DNA of 64,000 nt from contig NEEC01000017.1 in assembly GCA_002189035.1 (NCBI GenBank), forward strand, positions 2,046,001 to 2,110,000. The letters run 5' to 3'. The notes under the pieces are model-generated. The model was not told where the DNA came from, searched no databases, and saw only the letters and a program-made list of their open reading frames with translations. A program made the translations under genes and the position numbers. Source of the stretch: Utricularia gibba (Eukaryota > Streptophyta > Magnoliopsida > Lamiales > Lentibulariaceae). The number at the start of each line of letters is the position of its first letter. The stretch's first letter is position 1. Positions 46,517 through 59,124 of this stretch are shown here, in pieces.

Positions 46517-46540
46517 TTAACGCAAAGCAGAGGGAGACAT
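46517..46540 (-). promoter_or_regulatory. uORF in the WOX leader
   Basis: The first ATG downstream of the putative TATA box opens a seven-codon frame (MSPSALR then stop) that ends 37 bases before the WOX start codon. Such a uORF could dampen translation. Confidence 0.4.
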
Positions 46541-46666
46541 GACAAGATATAGTTAGTGTGCGGTGGTTGATGGCAGTTAATGGCGTCGAGAAAATTAATG
46601 ACTGATCTCAGGGAAACGAAGGGGGAGAATGAGAATGTAGGCGTAAAAGCAGAAAGGATATGGCAT

Positions 46667-46675
46667 TTTTATATA
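46667..46675 (-). promoter_or_regulatory. TATA box of the WOX gene
   Basis: The minus strand reads GTATATAAAAATGCC, about 190 bp upstream of the WOX ATG. It implies a leader of about 160 nt. Confidence 0.5.
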
Positions 46676-48745
46676 CATATACCCAATGCTCCACTTTTTT
46701 TATTCCACATATTAGGCTCGGAATTAGGTTAAGTAATTCACAAACATGGAGGATGAATTGAAAATTTTAACCTTTTTTAATCTTATAGTAAATACATAAC
46801 AATACCTAACTATTGCCGTTTTTGTGTTTCTATATAGACTTGATTTCATCAGAACTCCGAAGTTTTAGAATATAAAAATGTGTGTAACAATCATTTCGTT
46901 AATGGTACAACTTTCATGAAACTCAAGGTTCATCTTTAGAGTTTCGTTATTTCCTTATCATATATATACTCATTGGTGTAATGTCATTACATGCCTCCCT
47001 AACCCTACCAACTTGATGCTATCATTCATGGTTATTTAAGAGTATTAAACATTGCCAAATAAACTTGAAGTGGTTTACATGGTCCTTGTGCAAACCTTTT
47101 GATTTTGTAAACTATATTACATATAACTATTTTTTATAACACTTTCAAATTATAAGATAAGGCGAAATTTTCTAATTTTCAAGGGTATGTGAGTTAGGAT
47201 TTAAATTACTAGTAGACTCGGGTTTGGGTTTTACATTCTCACCTTTCGGGATTTTATCACATGTGTGGGTGGTGGTATTGGGGTTTAGGGTTTGGGGGAG
47301 AGGTAAGGAATTTGAAAAAAAAACTAAGGGGTGGATGGGGTTGGCGTGAAAATGTTGGGAGGTGGGCGCTAAAAGCGACGTGACAATGATGAGATTATGA
47401 GGGGGACTGTGAAGAATTCAATGTCAATTGCCTCCTGCAATTCCAAAAACTACACACACCAATCCTTTTCCTTTCTTCTCCCCGATCCAATCTGCCTCCT
47501 GACTTTGGCGCCCACAAAATCAATTCCTCAATTTTCCATTCGCCCGAGGAGAGGACAGTAAAAGAAAAGCCTGCTCCCCGTAACTGCGTTTTCACCGTGG
47601 ACTTTTTTTCCTTTTGACATGCACACGTGCAATGATTCTTCTTCTTCCCTTCCCTTGTGATGTTTTCACTCACTCACGCTGCTGCTGCTAATTCTCCATT
47701 ACTCCCCTGCTAACTTCCAACCACACGGTATTATTCTCATTGTCCTCTTCGTTCCCATTTTAAATGTCTGCTGCCCAACTGCACCACCACCGTTTTATTA
47801 CAAAGTTAGTTACCACAGCCCACGAAGTTAAGTCAATTTTTTTTTTTACTGCACAGAGATGTAATTGCGGGGTAATAAATCATTCTTTGACAGCACAACG
47901 TTAGATCCACGATCCTACTCTGGTTGAAAACAAGACAACACGATTGCATTGGGAGACAATTTTTAGAGGCGTACCTCGTTTTGTGCATTCCTCGGTTTGC
48001 TGTTTTTATTTCTTTTCCTTTTTTCATGACTCGTTCTCCTTACTGTAAAGGGGACTGCTGTTACCAGAAAATGAGCGTATTGGCATGAATTCGGTCATAT
48101 GATCCCCTTTGAAAAACGGAGAAGGGAAATGCACGAACAAGCATGCTTTCAGAGCAGGAAGATGATCACGTTTCCCAGTTGAGGGCATAATGCAGATATG
48201 GAGGGAAGCAACTCTCAAAGCCCAGAGCAGGAAACCAAACACTGAATTGAATGTTGTTCTTCCCTTAGCTGAAGATTTCAGGAAGTCACACACCACAGAA
48301 GATGGCATGCACTTAACCAAATTCCTGGTGTGGTATTGTTCATGCAGCTCTAGATGGAGAGTTCCAAAATCGACCAAAATGAGTATTAGGGTTTTGGAAT
48401 ACCACATCAATTCCCATAAACTCGCATCTCGTTACTAAACTGGCAGCAATTTCTTTCAATTTAATGTTACTTTGCGCGCTGTTTTTCAAAACATTCACCA
48501 AGCAGCAATCCCCATGCAGTCTGAAAGAGAATTCACTCCCCTCTTCAATTGTTAGGGTTTCAAGTCGTTCATCACAAAAAAGATGATGGCAGGGTTAGTA
48601 TCTGCATCAAGGGGGTGAAAAATGTGTGCATAAATTCAACAGTCGATTCGATTCGATTCACATAACCAAAATTGATGTCTTTACCAATTTTTGCAACAAA
48701 TTATTAATGGAAAAACCCTAAAAACCAAATTTTGTAGCGTCTGCT

Positions 48746-48770
48746 GGAAACCCTAATTATTAGGGTTTCC
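48746..48770. repeat. Inverted repeat made of two telo-boxes
   Basis: Arms GGAAACCCTAA and TTAGGGTTTCC are separated by TTA, giving an 11-bp perfect palindrome around two opposed AAACCCTA boxes. Further telo-boxes lie at 48386, 48552 and 48713. Confidence 0.7.
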
Positions 48771-49023
48771 ATTAATGACAAAGTTATTCAGCATTAAGTA
48801 GCAATTACTAGAGGCTAAAAGCTTTTTAGCCCTAGCTTGGGATTCCTTGTGGAATTTGATGGGCCTTCTGCCAAAGCCCATTGGGTCAGCCCGAAATCAA
48901 AAGGATTAGTCAATGTGAATTTAATAAATGCAATTAAGCATATTCTGACAGACAGACATACACGCACGGAACACACAATTTACGAGCGGGCCCCACCGAA
49001 ATACATTTTTTTACCGCCGCAGT

Positions 49024-49048
49024 AAAAAAAAAAAAAAAAAAAAAAAAA
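49024..49048 (+). repeat. A25 homopolymer
   Basis: Uninterrupted run of 25 A residues. No adjacent retroposon body was recognised. Confidence 0.85.
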
Positions 49049-49790
49049 CCAGTCGCCACACCCTACAGACCCGCAGGCAGGTAAATATTAGCATGTAACG
49101 TAGAAGGTAAGTATTTTATAATGTCTGAAGAAGGTTTGATGGCTCATCTTTGCAAAGGGAATCCAGCGGCGACATTCAGCCAGCCGCCATTAATGCATTC
49201 TCCCGCACCACTCCTTTCAACCTTACAGTTGCATTTGTTTTACAGCACACTTCAATTCTCTGCAGGCAACACGCCATGTGTGTTGACTACACAGGCATAG
49301 TGAGCAGATAGATGCTCCAGCACTACACCCAGATTTCAACAGTTGGTTTTCTTATCAGTCCACTGTTGAGATTGGAGGGGTGAGGGGTGTGCGGGAGAGT
49401 TGCTGTCTGGCGTCCACATCGGCAACTATGTCTGATCTCTGAGGTTTCTGTTGTTGATAGTGAGCTGTGTTGGAATTGAACTGCGAATCCCAGATCGAGA
49501 GGGAGGAGGAATGTGTGATGAATTCTGGGTATGAATCGGAGTTATTGGTGTGTTGCTTATTAGGTGGTAATTAATTACTTCTGTGGTCAGCATCATGTAT
49601 GCTCTAGAGGTATACGTAAGGTATTGGAAACGTCATTTCAATGTCTGCGCCCCCGTTTTATTTCTCTGAAGTTTCTGCAGTCTTGGTGCTCGCCGGAATC
49701 TGCTATCTCTACTCGCAAGTACTCTGCTGCGTCATATATATTATATACATAAATTATCCACCCTTATTGTCAGTGAAGCCTCAGAAAACG

Positions 49791-50045
49791 ATGGTTTTTT
49801 CTTCGGGGAGAAGGGGAGAGGGAAGAAACCCCATTTTAGCAACTCTGGTTTTCTCAATTGGGCTTCTGCTATTCCTCTCTGTGATTGCCTCCGCCGACGC
49901 AAGGGCAGTCACGGAGCAGCGCCTGCGGTGGACGCCGGCAAGGAAGGATCGGTTCTTTACTCCGGCGGCGGATCCCCGGAACCCAGCTGCCATCGAGGAG
50001 GAGAAGAGACTAGTGCACACGGGGCCGAACCCTCTTCACAACTAA
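49791..50045 (+). CDS. CLE16/CLE17: CLE16/CLE17-type CLAVATA3/ESR-related peptide precursor
   Basis: Single-exon 84-residue precursor. A basic start (MVFSSGRRGEGRNP) is followed by the hydrophobic core ILATLVFSIGLLLFLSVIAS, a signal peptide likely cut near residue 35-37. A variable stretch follows (RLRWTPARKDRFFTPAAD), and the protein ends with the CLE motif RLVHTGPNPLHN preceded by a basic residue. HTGPNPLHN is the version found in Arabidopsis CLE16 and CLE17 (recalled). Both prolines that are hydroxylated in related peptides are present. The peptide is expected to be secreted and sensed by CLV1/BAM-type receptors, with activity in meristem or organ growth. The ATG at 49791 is the only start that puts the signal peptide first. 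Genomic position fits CLE17. Confidence 0.93.
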   Translation: MVFSSGRRGEGRNPILATLVFSIGLLLFLSVIASADARAVTEQRLRWTPARKDRFFTPAADPRNPAAIEEEKRLVHTGPNPLHN

Positions 50046-51710
50046 AGTGGAGAAAATGGGGCTTTGCTACCATGGATTCTGATGGCTAGTTTGAATCAGA
50101 ATCGATAGTAGCAAAGCTATGGCGATTGGATTTGTTCAGATCCAGAGAGGCTCGAAGGCTCCTCCCCTCTTTCTTTGTTTTTAATGCTTCCAGTGGGGTT
50201 TGTTCTTTAGCTCTTCATTGTACCATTCTGTTTAAGACATTTACTGTCCTTGTATTAATGTCCGTAGTTACTGGCATTCATCTACTCGACTTATCCCACA
50301 TCGGTTACTGATTGGATGTGGTGACGTATTCTTATAAATTTTTTCAAAACGTAATATCATAGTAAATGAATGTTCATTAATTCATTGATGTCTCATTAAT
50401 ATTATATCATAATAATTAATCTGTATTTCATTGGACGTATGAGATAATATATGATTAGTGCTTAATGAGATGAGATAGAATTTAGTAAAAAATTATTTTT
50501 TAAGAATGATATTTATCAAATATACTAATATTATATTTAAATATCTTATAATAGAAAGGTAAAATACATCTATAGTAGGTAGTAATACTAAATTCCCCAC
50601 CCCTAAGCCACTCCATGGATCTGAAATTAATTTTACAAATTCTAGGAAAATTCTATCATGGCATCCAACTTTAATTATTAAGATTCGATTTGGAATACCG
50701 TCTATAATTTTATTATCAAATATAAATGAATTTTAATTTAATAAGATTAAAAATTTAGAAATATATATATATTTTTATTTTTAAAAAGTTACAAAAAACC
50801 CTCATTAAAAAAATCCTAAAACCATGTGCCTGAAAAATAGAGCCTTTTGATCAATCATCATTATGCACTCATTGACTTTTAGTTCAGTGAAATGACTAAA
50901 ATGTACAGAAATCAGATCCGTGCAATCTGCAAGCAACAGAAGACCAGTGCGACTGTGTTGCGTGACAATCCTAGTACAATGATGAATGACTATTACGCAT
51001 AAGTTTGAAAACCTTGGGTTAAAATTTTAAATATAAGAATGAAATTTCATAACAATCAAAGAATGAAAATCCCAGGTTTGTTTGAATGCTACATTTATTG
51101 GTGGGAGGGGTAAATGGGGAATTTCAATTTGAAGTAATTATTTCTTATTATAGGTAGATTTTATTTCAAGTATTGTACTGTACCATATGACCAAGGCATG
51201 TTCCAAGAGACACTATTTGTGTCCCTCTATTTGAATAATTGTAGCGTATACTATCCAACGGCGGAAGAAAAGAACAAAGAGGGACAAATGCTGCAGATTT
51301 CAGAGGTGGATATATTTGTTCGTAATCGCCGGCGTAATTCACGGCGGCGGAGAGAGAGAGACAGCGGCGGCTGTACTCATTAACTGCCGGGTGAATGGTC
51401 ACCCTCATCTCTCCTCTCCTCCAGTTTTTGTTTTTATTTTTACTCCTATTTTTTACGTGCCCAGGTAATTTCTTTTTATTTTTTAAAAGAAATGAATTAT
51501 ATCAAAATGCTATATTTTTTAAATGAGATAAAATTTATGAAAAAATGAATATTGAAATTTGATATTCCAGATAAGAAAATTTCATTTTTCTTATAAGGTG
51601 ATATTTTTATTTACCATTTATTCCTTTTTATTTATATTAAAAAATTGTGCATAATTTTTTTTGCATGAATAAAAAATATTAGTTTATTTTATTTATAATT
51701 TATCAATCAA

Positions 51711-51758
<48 letters not shown>

Positions 51759-52559
51759 CCACATGTCCCGATTAAAATATTTTCTATTTGGAATATACTT
51801 TTTTATTTTCAATTTCAAATAATTTAGAACGCATTTAAAAAAAAATTGAGTGTTGGGCCGCCCGCATGAAATGGGGCCGGCGAGTTCATGAGCCCATTAG
51901 AAAGAACACGGTGGGACTGTGGAATTATTGTTTGTCTACGTGGCGGTTTTAGATAGGTAGAGTGAATGTGGGTCCCGCACAATCAAGGTGGCGGCCCTAT
52001 GCTCCAATAAATGATGAAATCATTGTACCCTTTTTCTGGTTTTAAATTTTTATTTAAGTATCAAATTATTTTTGAGTAGGTTTGTACAATGATATGTAAT
52101 AGGGATATATAGATGAAATGATATGTATTTAATTAATAAATTGTAATTAGGATGAAAAATATTTTATTTTAAAAAAATGATTATATACACACAATTTGTT
52201 AAATGAAAAGTGGAATGTGTAAATTCTATATTTTCAGGTGGAATTTTAATATCTAAATTTTAAATATTATTTTTCATAGTCATTTGTATTTTGTAGGAAT
52301 TACTACTATTATTTTTGTAAAAAAACGTATTTCGCGAGAAATGGGTGACCCGATTGGAAATTTTTTTTAATTTTGATGCCCGTGACGTGTGCTGGTTGTC
52401 GTGTGTGGTGCTTTCGTAATTTGTAGATAATCGGAGGGCAAATGTGGTGGGTGGGGTGCTATTTTATCCTCCGACCGCTGTCGATTTTCTCCTCCTTTTT
52501 CACGGATCCCTACTTCCCGTGACCTTTTCCACCGTCATTTCGTTGGATTTTCTTCGTCA
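50046..52559. other. AT-rich spacer with a TA microsatellite
   Basis: Apart from the microsatellite at 51712 and a GC-richer patch at 51240-51420 (purine run GGAGAGAGAGAGA), it is AT-rich with no exon. The 100 bp before 52560 are C+T-rich and probably leader. Confidence 0.45.
51712..51755. repeat. (TA)22 microsatellite
   Basis: Perfect alternating TA run of 44 bases in an AT-rich spacer. Confidence 0.9.
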
Positions 52560-55375
52560 ATGGAGGAGGATAGATCGTACGCCAACGGGGAGTCAATGAA
52601 TCACGGCGACGACAACGCCCACGGATGGCAGAAGGTGTCCTACGCCAAGAAGCAGCGGAAGAATCAGAACAAAAACGCGTCATTGGATTTATCGAAACCG
52701 GTGTTTGGTGGATCCGGTGTCCAGACGGAGAAGAACAGCGTTTTCTCGGGTCTGGAGAAGCATGCCGAGGAGAGGCGGAGGAAATTGGAGGCCCAGCGTG
52801 CCGCCATTGCCGGGTATGACGACGATGAAGTTCCGAGGAGTAATCGGCGGAGAGATGAGAGTGAGGATGGTTTCAGTAGCGATGGGGAGACGCGGAATGA
52901 TGTTCCCGAGGTGAATAAAAAGGAGAAGCCCAAAAAGGTCAAAAAGCCTAAAGTTAATGTAGCTGAGGCGGCTGCCAAGATCGACAATGATGATCTTGCT
53001 TCTTTTCTTTCCAGCATCTCGGTATATTTGTTGTTTCGCTTTTTTTTTTCTCCTAAACTGGATTTCGGATTCCTTGGCGAAAATCAACAAGGTGGTCTAT
53101 GGGTTTTTTTTTATCAATCACTTTTTGTGTTGAATTAGGAATCTTATGAAGGTCAGCAGGATATTCAGTTGATGAGATTTGCTGATTATTTTGGGCGTGC
53201 TTTCTCTGCCGTCAGCGCATCACAATTTCCATGGTTGAAGTTATTCAGGGAATCCTCCGTGGCTAAAATTGCTGATGTGAGTGACCAAGGTTTCGGTAGA
53301 ATCTATCTAGATCAGTTTCTTTGATAGAGTATGCGCATTGTATATCGCTAAAAACTGTGAAAGTTCATTTCTTCTGGTTCTCTGTTATTCCAAACTGGTG
53401 ACTATTTGATCAGCATTTTTGTGGGGGTACAGTTATTGATGTTGCGTTATGGAGCATAATTGTGTGTCTTTCTTCCCCACTTTGTGGTTCATTACAGTTT
53501 GAGATTTCTAGATGTGATGCGTGTACTGAAGTGATGCTATTCTTAACATGGTACAACGTGGAGGCAGGTCCCTGTTTGTTATATTTCTGAAGCTGTTTGT
53601 AAGACCTCGATGGACTGGGTCAATCATCGTTCTACTGAGGCACTTGAGGGTTTTGTAATGTGGGCAATGGATTCAGTTATTGCTGACATGGGCCTTCAGC
53701 AGCCTGGTTCTAAGGTTGCAAAGAAAGGAGGGCAACCAGCATCATCAAAGTCTCAGGTAAATGTCATTTGCGCTTGTTATTTCTTTTCTGGAATCAGGCG
53801 CGGCACATACTTATAATAGTTTTCAGGTTGCTCTTTTTGCCGTCTTGTCTTTTGTATTACGGCGAAAACCAGATGTGCTTATCAATGTGTTGCCAAAACT
53901 GAAAGATAACTCCAAATTTCAAGGACAGGATAAGCTTCCAATACTAATGTGGATGATAGTTCAGGTGAGTTGTTAAACTGGCCATCAGAGTACGCATTTG
54001 ACTTCTTCTCTTCTGGGATATAGTTGAGCGTGACATTGAAACAATTGTTCAGTCATGTCAAGGAAATTTAGCTGTTGGGTTGTATTTATGGGCACACCAT
54101 CTCCTGCCAATACTTGGAGGGAAGCCTGGTTCTAATCCACTAACTAGAGATCTGGTTTTGCAGTTAGTTGAAAGGTTTGTTTGTTCTTTTACCTACTAGT
54201 TGTTTTTTATTCTCCGATTCTTTTGATTGCTTATTTTCTATATGACTAATGCGTCAATTCATCAGAATTCTGGCTACCCCCAAAGCTCGTGGCATGCTAC
54301 TAAGTAATGCTGGTAGAAAGGGTGAACGTCTGGTGCCACCTGCAGCATTGGATCTTCTTCTACATTTAACATTTCCAGCTTCATCTGCGAGGCTAAAGGT
54401 ATGCTATGACATTTGGCCTAATCGATTTTTTCGCTCACATTTGAATCTCAGGTGAATTTGTATATTTTTCAGGCCACTGACAGATTTGAAGCCATCTATC
54501 CCGTTCTTAAGGAGGTTGCTCTAGCTGGTTCCCCTGGAAGCAAAGCAATGAAGCAGATCTCAGTGCAGCTACAGTTTATAGCATTGAAAGCTGCTGGAGA
54601 AGGTAAATGGCAGCTCCATCTGTTACCAATATCCTTTAAGATCTTTGATGTGCACTTTATGAATGTTATACTGTTCAGGGATCCCTGAGTTATCTGAGGA
54701 GGCAACTCGTCTCTTCATATGGTGTTTAACTCAGAATCCTGATTGCTACAAGCAATGGGTGAGTTTAGTCCTGATGCACGAAATTAGTTCGCACCAATGA
54801 ATACTCTCATTCTACCTGTTGTCATGCCTTTCTAAAGCAATGGCAGAAGTTGGATTCCTTGCATTGATGCATCTTCTTGTTCCCTTCTATGTTTTTATCG
54901 GGTGATATTGCGATGTCAATACTGCAGGAAACTCTTTATGTTGACAACCTTGAAGCTAGTGTTGCTACCTTGAAGAAGCTTACGGATGATTGGAAGTCTG
55001 TGCCCTCCAAAACCTCTTACCTCCAACAATTTGGGGACACCCTCAGGAGCTTCAGACAAAAGGTTGGCTATTCCTCTGCTTTCGTAAAAAAAATCATTGA
55101 AAAATTCTTCCGACATTTGAGTTTCTTTCTTTTTTCCCAATTCCCAGAATGAAAAAGAATTGAGTAGTGAGGCCAATGCTGCTCGGTTATCTGCTCTCAA
55201 AGACGCAGACAAATACTGCAAAATACTGCTGGGCCGGCTATCAACTGGCCATGGCTGGCTCAAATCCATGCTGGTCGCCAGCGTGGTTGTAGTAGTGGGA
55301 GCCGCTGCCCTGTCTCCCTACATCGACTCACTGGACTTGAGTAAAATCTCTGTTCTCTTCAGCCCTTTAGTCTAA
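52560..55375 (+). CDS. TMEM214-like protein (DUF2359)
   Basis: Ten exons: 52560-53021, 53139-53276, 53568-53756, 53827-53964, 54053-54174, 54266-54398, 54473-54602, 54679-54758, 54928-55062 and 55148-55375, total 584 residues, all phases agreeing. The N-terminus has HGWQKVSYAKKQRKNQNK and VFSGLEKHAEERRRKLEAQR, followed by a charged Lys-rich region. The helical body includes DYFGRAFSAVSASQFPWLKL, HLLPILGGKPGSNPLTRDLV and KATDRFEAIYPVLKEVALAG. A C-terminal membrane anchor (LVASVVVVVGAAALSP) is near the end. This is the plant form of TMEM214, an ER-anchored protein that in animals takes part in ER-stress-induced death; Arabidopsis members At1g70770 and At1g23170 (recalled) are little studied. 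Cellular role here is unknown. Confidence 0.9.
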
Positions 55376-55663
55376 CCAGCTCCAAGAAGGATATGAACAT
55401 GGCGCCTTGATGCCGTTCAAGAAGACACAACACATGAGTTGCCCAGAATAAGTCGACCTGAATGGCCCCAAGTTCCGGTGAGACCACTAAAAGTAGATGC
55501 CCGCTGAGCCTCTCTGAGATGGAATGGCTGCATCATTGAACCCACCCATTTTGCTTCTGCGTTGTTGTTGCGGAACATTTGTTCACTCTAGGAGACAGAA
55601 TCAGAATCCAGCTTGGATTTTGGAGACCCCCAAGTGTAAATTTGGGATCAGCAGTCACCACCA

Positions 55664-55681
55664 CCCCCCCCCCCCCCCCCC
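55664..55681 (+). repeat. C18 homopolymer
   Basis: Run of 18 C residues preceded by CACCACCA. Such tracts are error-prone in sequencing, so its length is uncertain. Confidence 0.85.
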
Positions 55682-56437
55682 GTCAATTGTTTTATCCTTC
55701 GCCATGTGAACTTCCCCAGGACACGACGACAAACCCACGGATGTGTGGAGGGAGGCAGGCACAGGCTGTCCGAGTCCGCGCTGTCGCGGTCCGACCACAA
55801 AAGAAGTACGTGATTGGCCCGAGAGAAGAAAGAAAAAAGTGGGAGAAAACATTCACACAATACTAATTTATAAAAAATAATAATGATATATAATTAAAGT
55901 AATTTTTTTTAAAAGGATAGTATTATATTATAATATTATGGAATCAATTAAATTTATTTAATATATTAGTCTGTGTTTTTACCATAAAAAAGATTTTAAT
56001 TTTAAATACCTGATTCCTACTTGGCTGTGGGGCCCGTTAGGAATTTCACTTTATTTAATTAATAATTGAATGCGTACGGCTGCAATTTGCATTCCATTCG
56101 TAGATGGTCAATCGCTCCTCCTGAATGGTCGTACTCCTCACCCACAGGCCACAGGCCATATGCATCCGATGACCAAGTGTTTACCTTTTTTCGGCCTCAA
56201 GGATGACGCGAGATTCTCCGAGTTGGGATGTGTTGATAGCGTTGTGATGCACTCCGAGTCAATGGGATCGTTTTCCTTTACATAGTTTGTGTTGTAATGT
56301 GAAGATTCATTGTAGCATGTAGATGTCTGAGGCTTCATCTACAAGAAGAGTGATAAAGTTGCTAGCTTTGACTATGGAGACTATATACTATGTGAATGTG
56401 AGCTAAAAGTGGGGGAGGGCAGTACAGAGGGTGGTGG

Positions 56438-56464
56438 TATTGCATTGTATTGTATTGTATTGTG
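56438..56464 (+). repeat. Imperfect TATTG pentanucleotide repeat
   Basis: About five tandem copies of TATTG or TGTAT with one TGCAT variant. Confidence 0.7.
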
Positions 56465-56800
56465 CTGTCTACCTTCTGGTTTGCAGCCTATCATCATCTT
56501 TCTTGCAGGCTTCTTTTGCTTTAATACCATCTTTATTTCGATGGTTTTGCTTGTAACAGTCCAAATTGGAGTCTGGGGGCGGTGCTTGGGGGATTCTGTG
56601 CCTTTTGAAACCGCCCATTATCCCAGCAAATTGATTTGGTAAACAATATAATGCAGCCATTTCTCCTGCTTTATGGCTTCTCAAATTGTTTGCTTTCATT
56701 TATCTCCTTCTGAAAAGTGCAGATTTTTCCTCTCTCCTGCTTTGATTTTACATTTAATATATTTTTTTTTCCATTGCCTGTATGTACAAGAGGAATGCTG

Positions 56801-59124
56801 ATGGCAACCAACAGATTTGCCACCATGTTGCACAGAGAAGCCAATAGGATCATTGTTATTTTGGTTTACGCAGTTCTTGAATGGGTTCTGATACTTCTGT
56901 TGTTTCTGAGTTCTCTTTTTTCCCGTTTGATCATCGACTTTGCGAGGTTTTTTGGGCTTAAGACTCCTTGCCTTTGCTGTACTAGACTCGGTCATATCTT
57001 CGATTCATCAGACGGGAGCAAGAATTTCCGTGTGGATCTTCTTTGTGGAAGTCACGCGAAGCAAGTTTCAGGATTTGGGTTTTGTTCGAATCACTACAAG
57101 TTGGCGGAATCTCTAGAAATGTGTCATGATTGCTTGTTCTCTATGCCAGAGTTTGCTTGCTTCTCACGCACTAGAGACTTTCGGTCCACTCGAAATGATG
57201 AAATGAAGGGTGAGCAGAATCCAATCTGTTCTTGTTGTGGGACAAGTTTACTTTGTACAAGAACTTCTTTGGATGATTTGGTTTGTACCCAAGTTTCCAA
57301 GGAGAGAGATCATGGATTTGATAATGTGGAAAGAGGTGATTCTGATAAACAAACAAAATCTCATCAACATGACAAGCTGGAGAAAATGGATGATTGTCTG
57401 AAACTCGAAGAATGTCTTCATGCTTTCCAGGAATCTTCTTCGAATCGACATCTGAAATATTTCTTAGACTGCACAGGTCATAATTTGATCCCTGTGGAGA
57501 TTGAAAGTGTCAAATTTGACGATAAGTCTGAGAATCAAGAAAGCAAATCAGTTTCTGATTTTGAAGTTGAAAAGAGGGCAGCTTTGGCTGATGATAACAG
57601 AAGAATTGATCTTGGTCAGCACACAGTGGTTACAGATGCACTTTTTGAAGCTTCGGCTGATGATAATGGCCAAAGTATTGATGTTGGAGTGGATAATGAA
57701 TCTGAGGAGGATGAGAATTCCTTTGTTTTGCAAGCAAAAGAAAGTTTGATGAATCGTTGTGAGGTTCTATGCAATTTTTCTTTAGGTCATTGGTCTTCTG
57801 TGGATGCAAGTGATGCCCAAGAGGTTGCTGAAGCAGCAGAAGCGAAGCCTCTCGATTCTCATGCAGGTATGCTGTTAATCGTTTCATGAGTTCATAGAAT
57901 CATATATTTCAACTTAAAGATCAAACCTTTGTGTTGCAGACGATGAAGAAGGTGAAGAAGATGTTCATGTTCATAGTGAAAACGAGGCAGTTATTTCAAT
58001 CCCAGAACTAGATATGAGTGATGAATTACATATAATTGAATCTGTTCATACATATAAGTGCAGCCATGAAGATAGCTTTCTGGAAATCCCAGACATTCAC
58101 AATCTAGAAATGATAGGTAATATCTGAGTTTGTCTACTTTTGGAGTATACATTCAGTTCATCCTTATCTGTTTGTTTGAACTGAAGTTCAGTTTTCAGGT
58201 TCTGAGGAAGTCCATGAATGGGAAGTCGAGTTGCAGAATCTGTCCCTTGATCCTAATGCACCATTGAACTGGGAAACTCAGGGTGACGAGGAAGATGATG
58301 CCCCTGAAACACCAGAATCTATGGACAGTTTTCTTCAGTTTCACAAGAAGGTGCTTTTCCTCGAGAAACAAGATTCGTGGGACGAAGAGTCTTTTGCTTG
58401 TAGTGTAACAAGTGAACTTGAGATAGGTGATGGGGTTGTGACCATTGAAAGCTTGAAATCAGCTCTAAAAGCAGAGAGAAAGGCATTGAAGATATTGTAT
58501 GCTGAATTTGAGGAAGAACGAAGCGCTTCTGCAGTGGCTGCTACCCAAACAATGGCAATGATCAATAGACTTCAAGAAGAGAAAGCTGCTATGCAGATGG
58601 AAGCTTTGCAGTATCAAAGAATGATGGAGGAGCAATCGGAGTATGATCAGGATGCTTTGCAGCTCATGAGTGAGCTTATTGTGAAAAGAGAGAAGGAAAT
58701 CCAAGAGATGGAGAAAGAGTTGGAAGAATGCAGGAGGAAGCTTTTTGATTACGAGGAAAAAGAGCAGGCAGTGAAAGCGTTGAGCAGCAGAAATGGATTC
58801 TCCACTTCTTCTAGCATTAATGGTGATGACAATGAAACAGGAATTGAAGAATTTGGAGAGGACGCAGAAGAGCCTCTCAAACAAGGTGACAAGGAAATGG
58901 TGCAATCAAATGGAATAGGCACCACAGAACAAGACATTGAAGAGGAAATGTGTCATTTTTATGAAAGACTAGTGGCTCTTGAAGCAGATAAAGAGTTTCT
59001 TAAGCAATGGATTAGCTCTCTCAAACAGGGTGACAAGGAGCTTGCCCATGAAATCCTCCATTCATTAAGAGAACTGAGGAATGTGGAGCTTCAAGCAAGA
59101 ACCAGGCAACAAGAGTTCTGGTAA
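56801..59124 (+). CDS. MYOB: Myosin-binding protein with GTD-binding domain (DUF593; MYOB2/3 type)
   Basis: Three exons, 56801-57866, 57940-58116 and 58199-59124, encode 722 residues. The start MATNRFATMLHREANRI is highly conserved; an ATG two codons upstream is less likely. One membrane helix follows (VYAVLEWVLILLLFLSSLFS, residues about 22-42), then a cysteine-rich region with paired CLCC, CSNH, MCHDC and CSCCG motifs. A long acidic linker leads to the GTD-binding coiled coil (about residues 480-600), which includes ESLKSALKAERKALKILYAE and EEERSASAVAATQTMAMINR. A last coiled coil with FYERLVALEADKEFLKQWI ends the protein. MyoB proteins are vesicle-surface receptors that bind the globular tail of myosin XI and drive cytoplasmic streaming. 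It lies head to tail with the TMEM214-like gene, as in Arabidopsis. Confidence 0.92.

Larger units (their letters stand above)
46680..49790. other. Spacer between WOX and CLE genes
   Basis: No exon is supported. The stretch contains a cluster of telo-box motifs (48386-48770), an A25 tract and, after 49370, a region that may be the leader of the CLE gene. Overlapping frames on both strands at 48024-48438 show no known family. Confidence 0.4.
55376..56800. other. Spacer between TMEM214-like and MYOB genes
   Basis: Holds a C18 tract and a TATTG repeat. After about 56400 it is probably leader of the next gene. No other gene seen. Confidence 0.4.

Noticed and set aside
48024-48438. Overlapping frames of 128 and 82 codons on opposite strands
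   Set aside because: No family resemblance or codon-level support; the region is better described by its telo-boxes.
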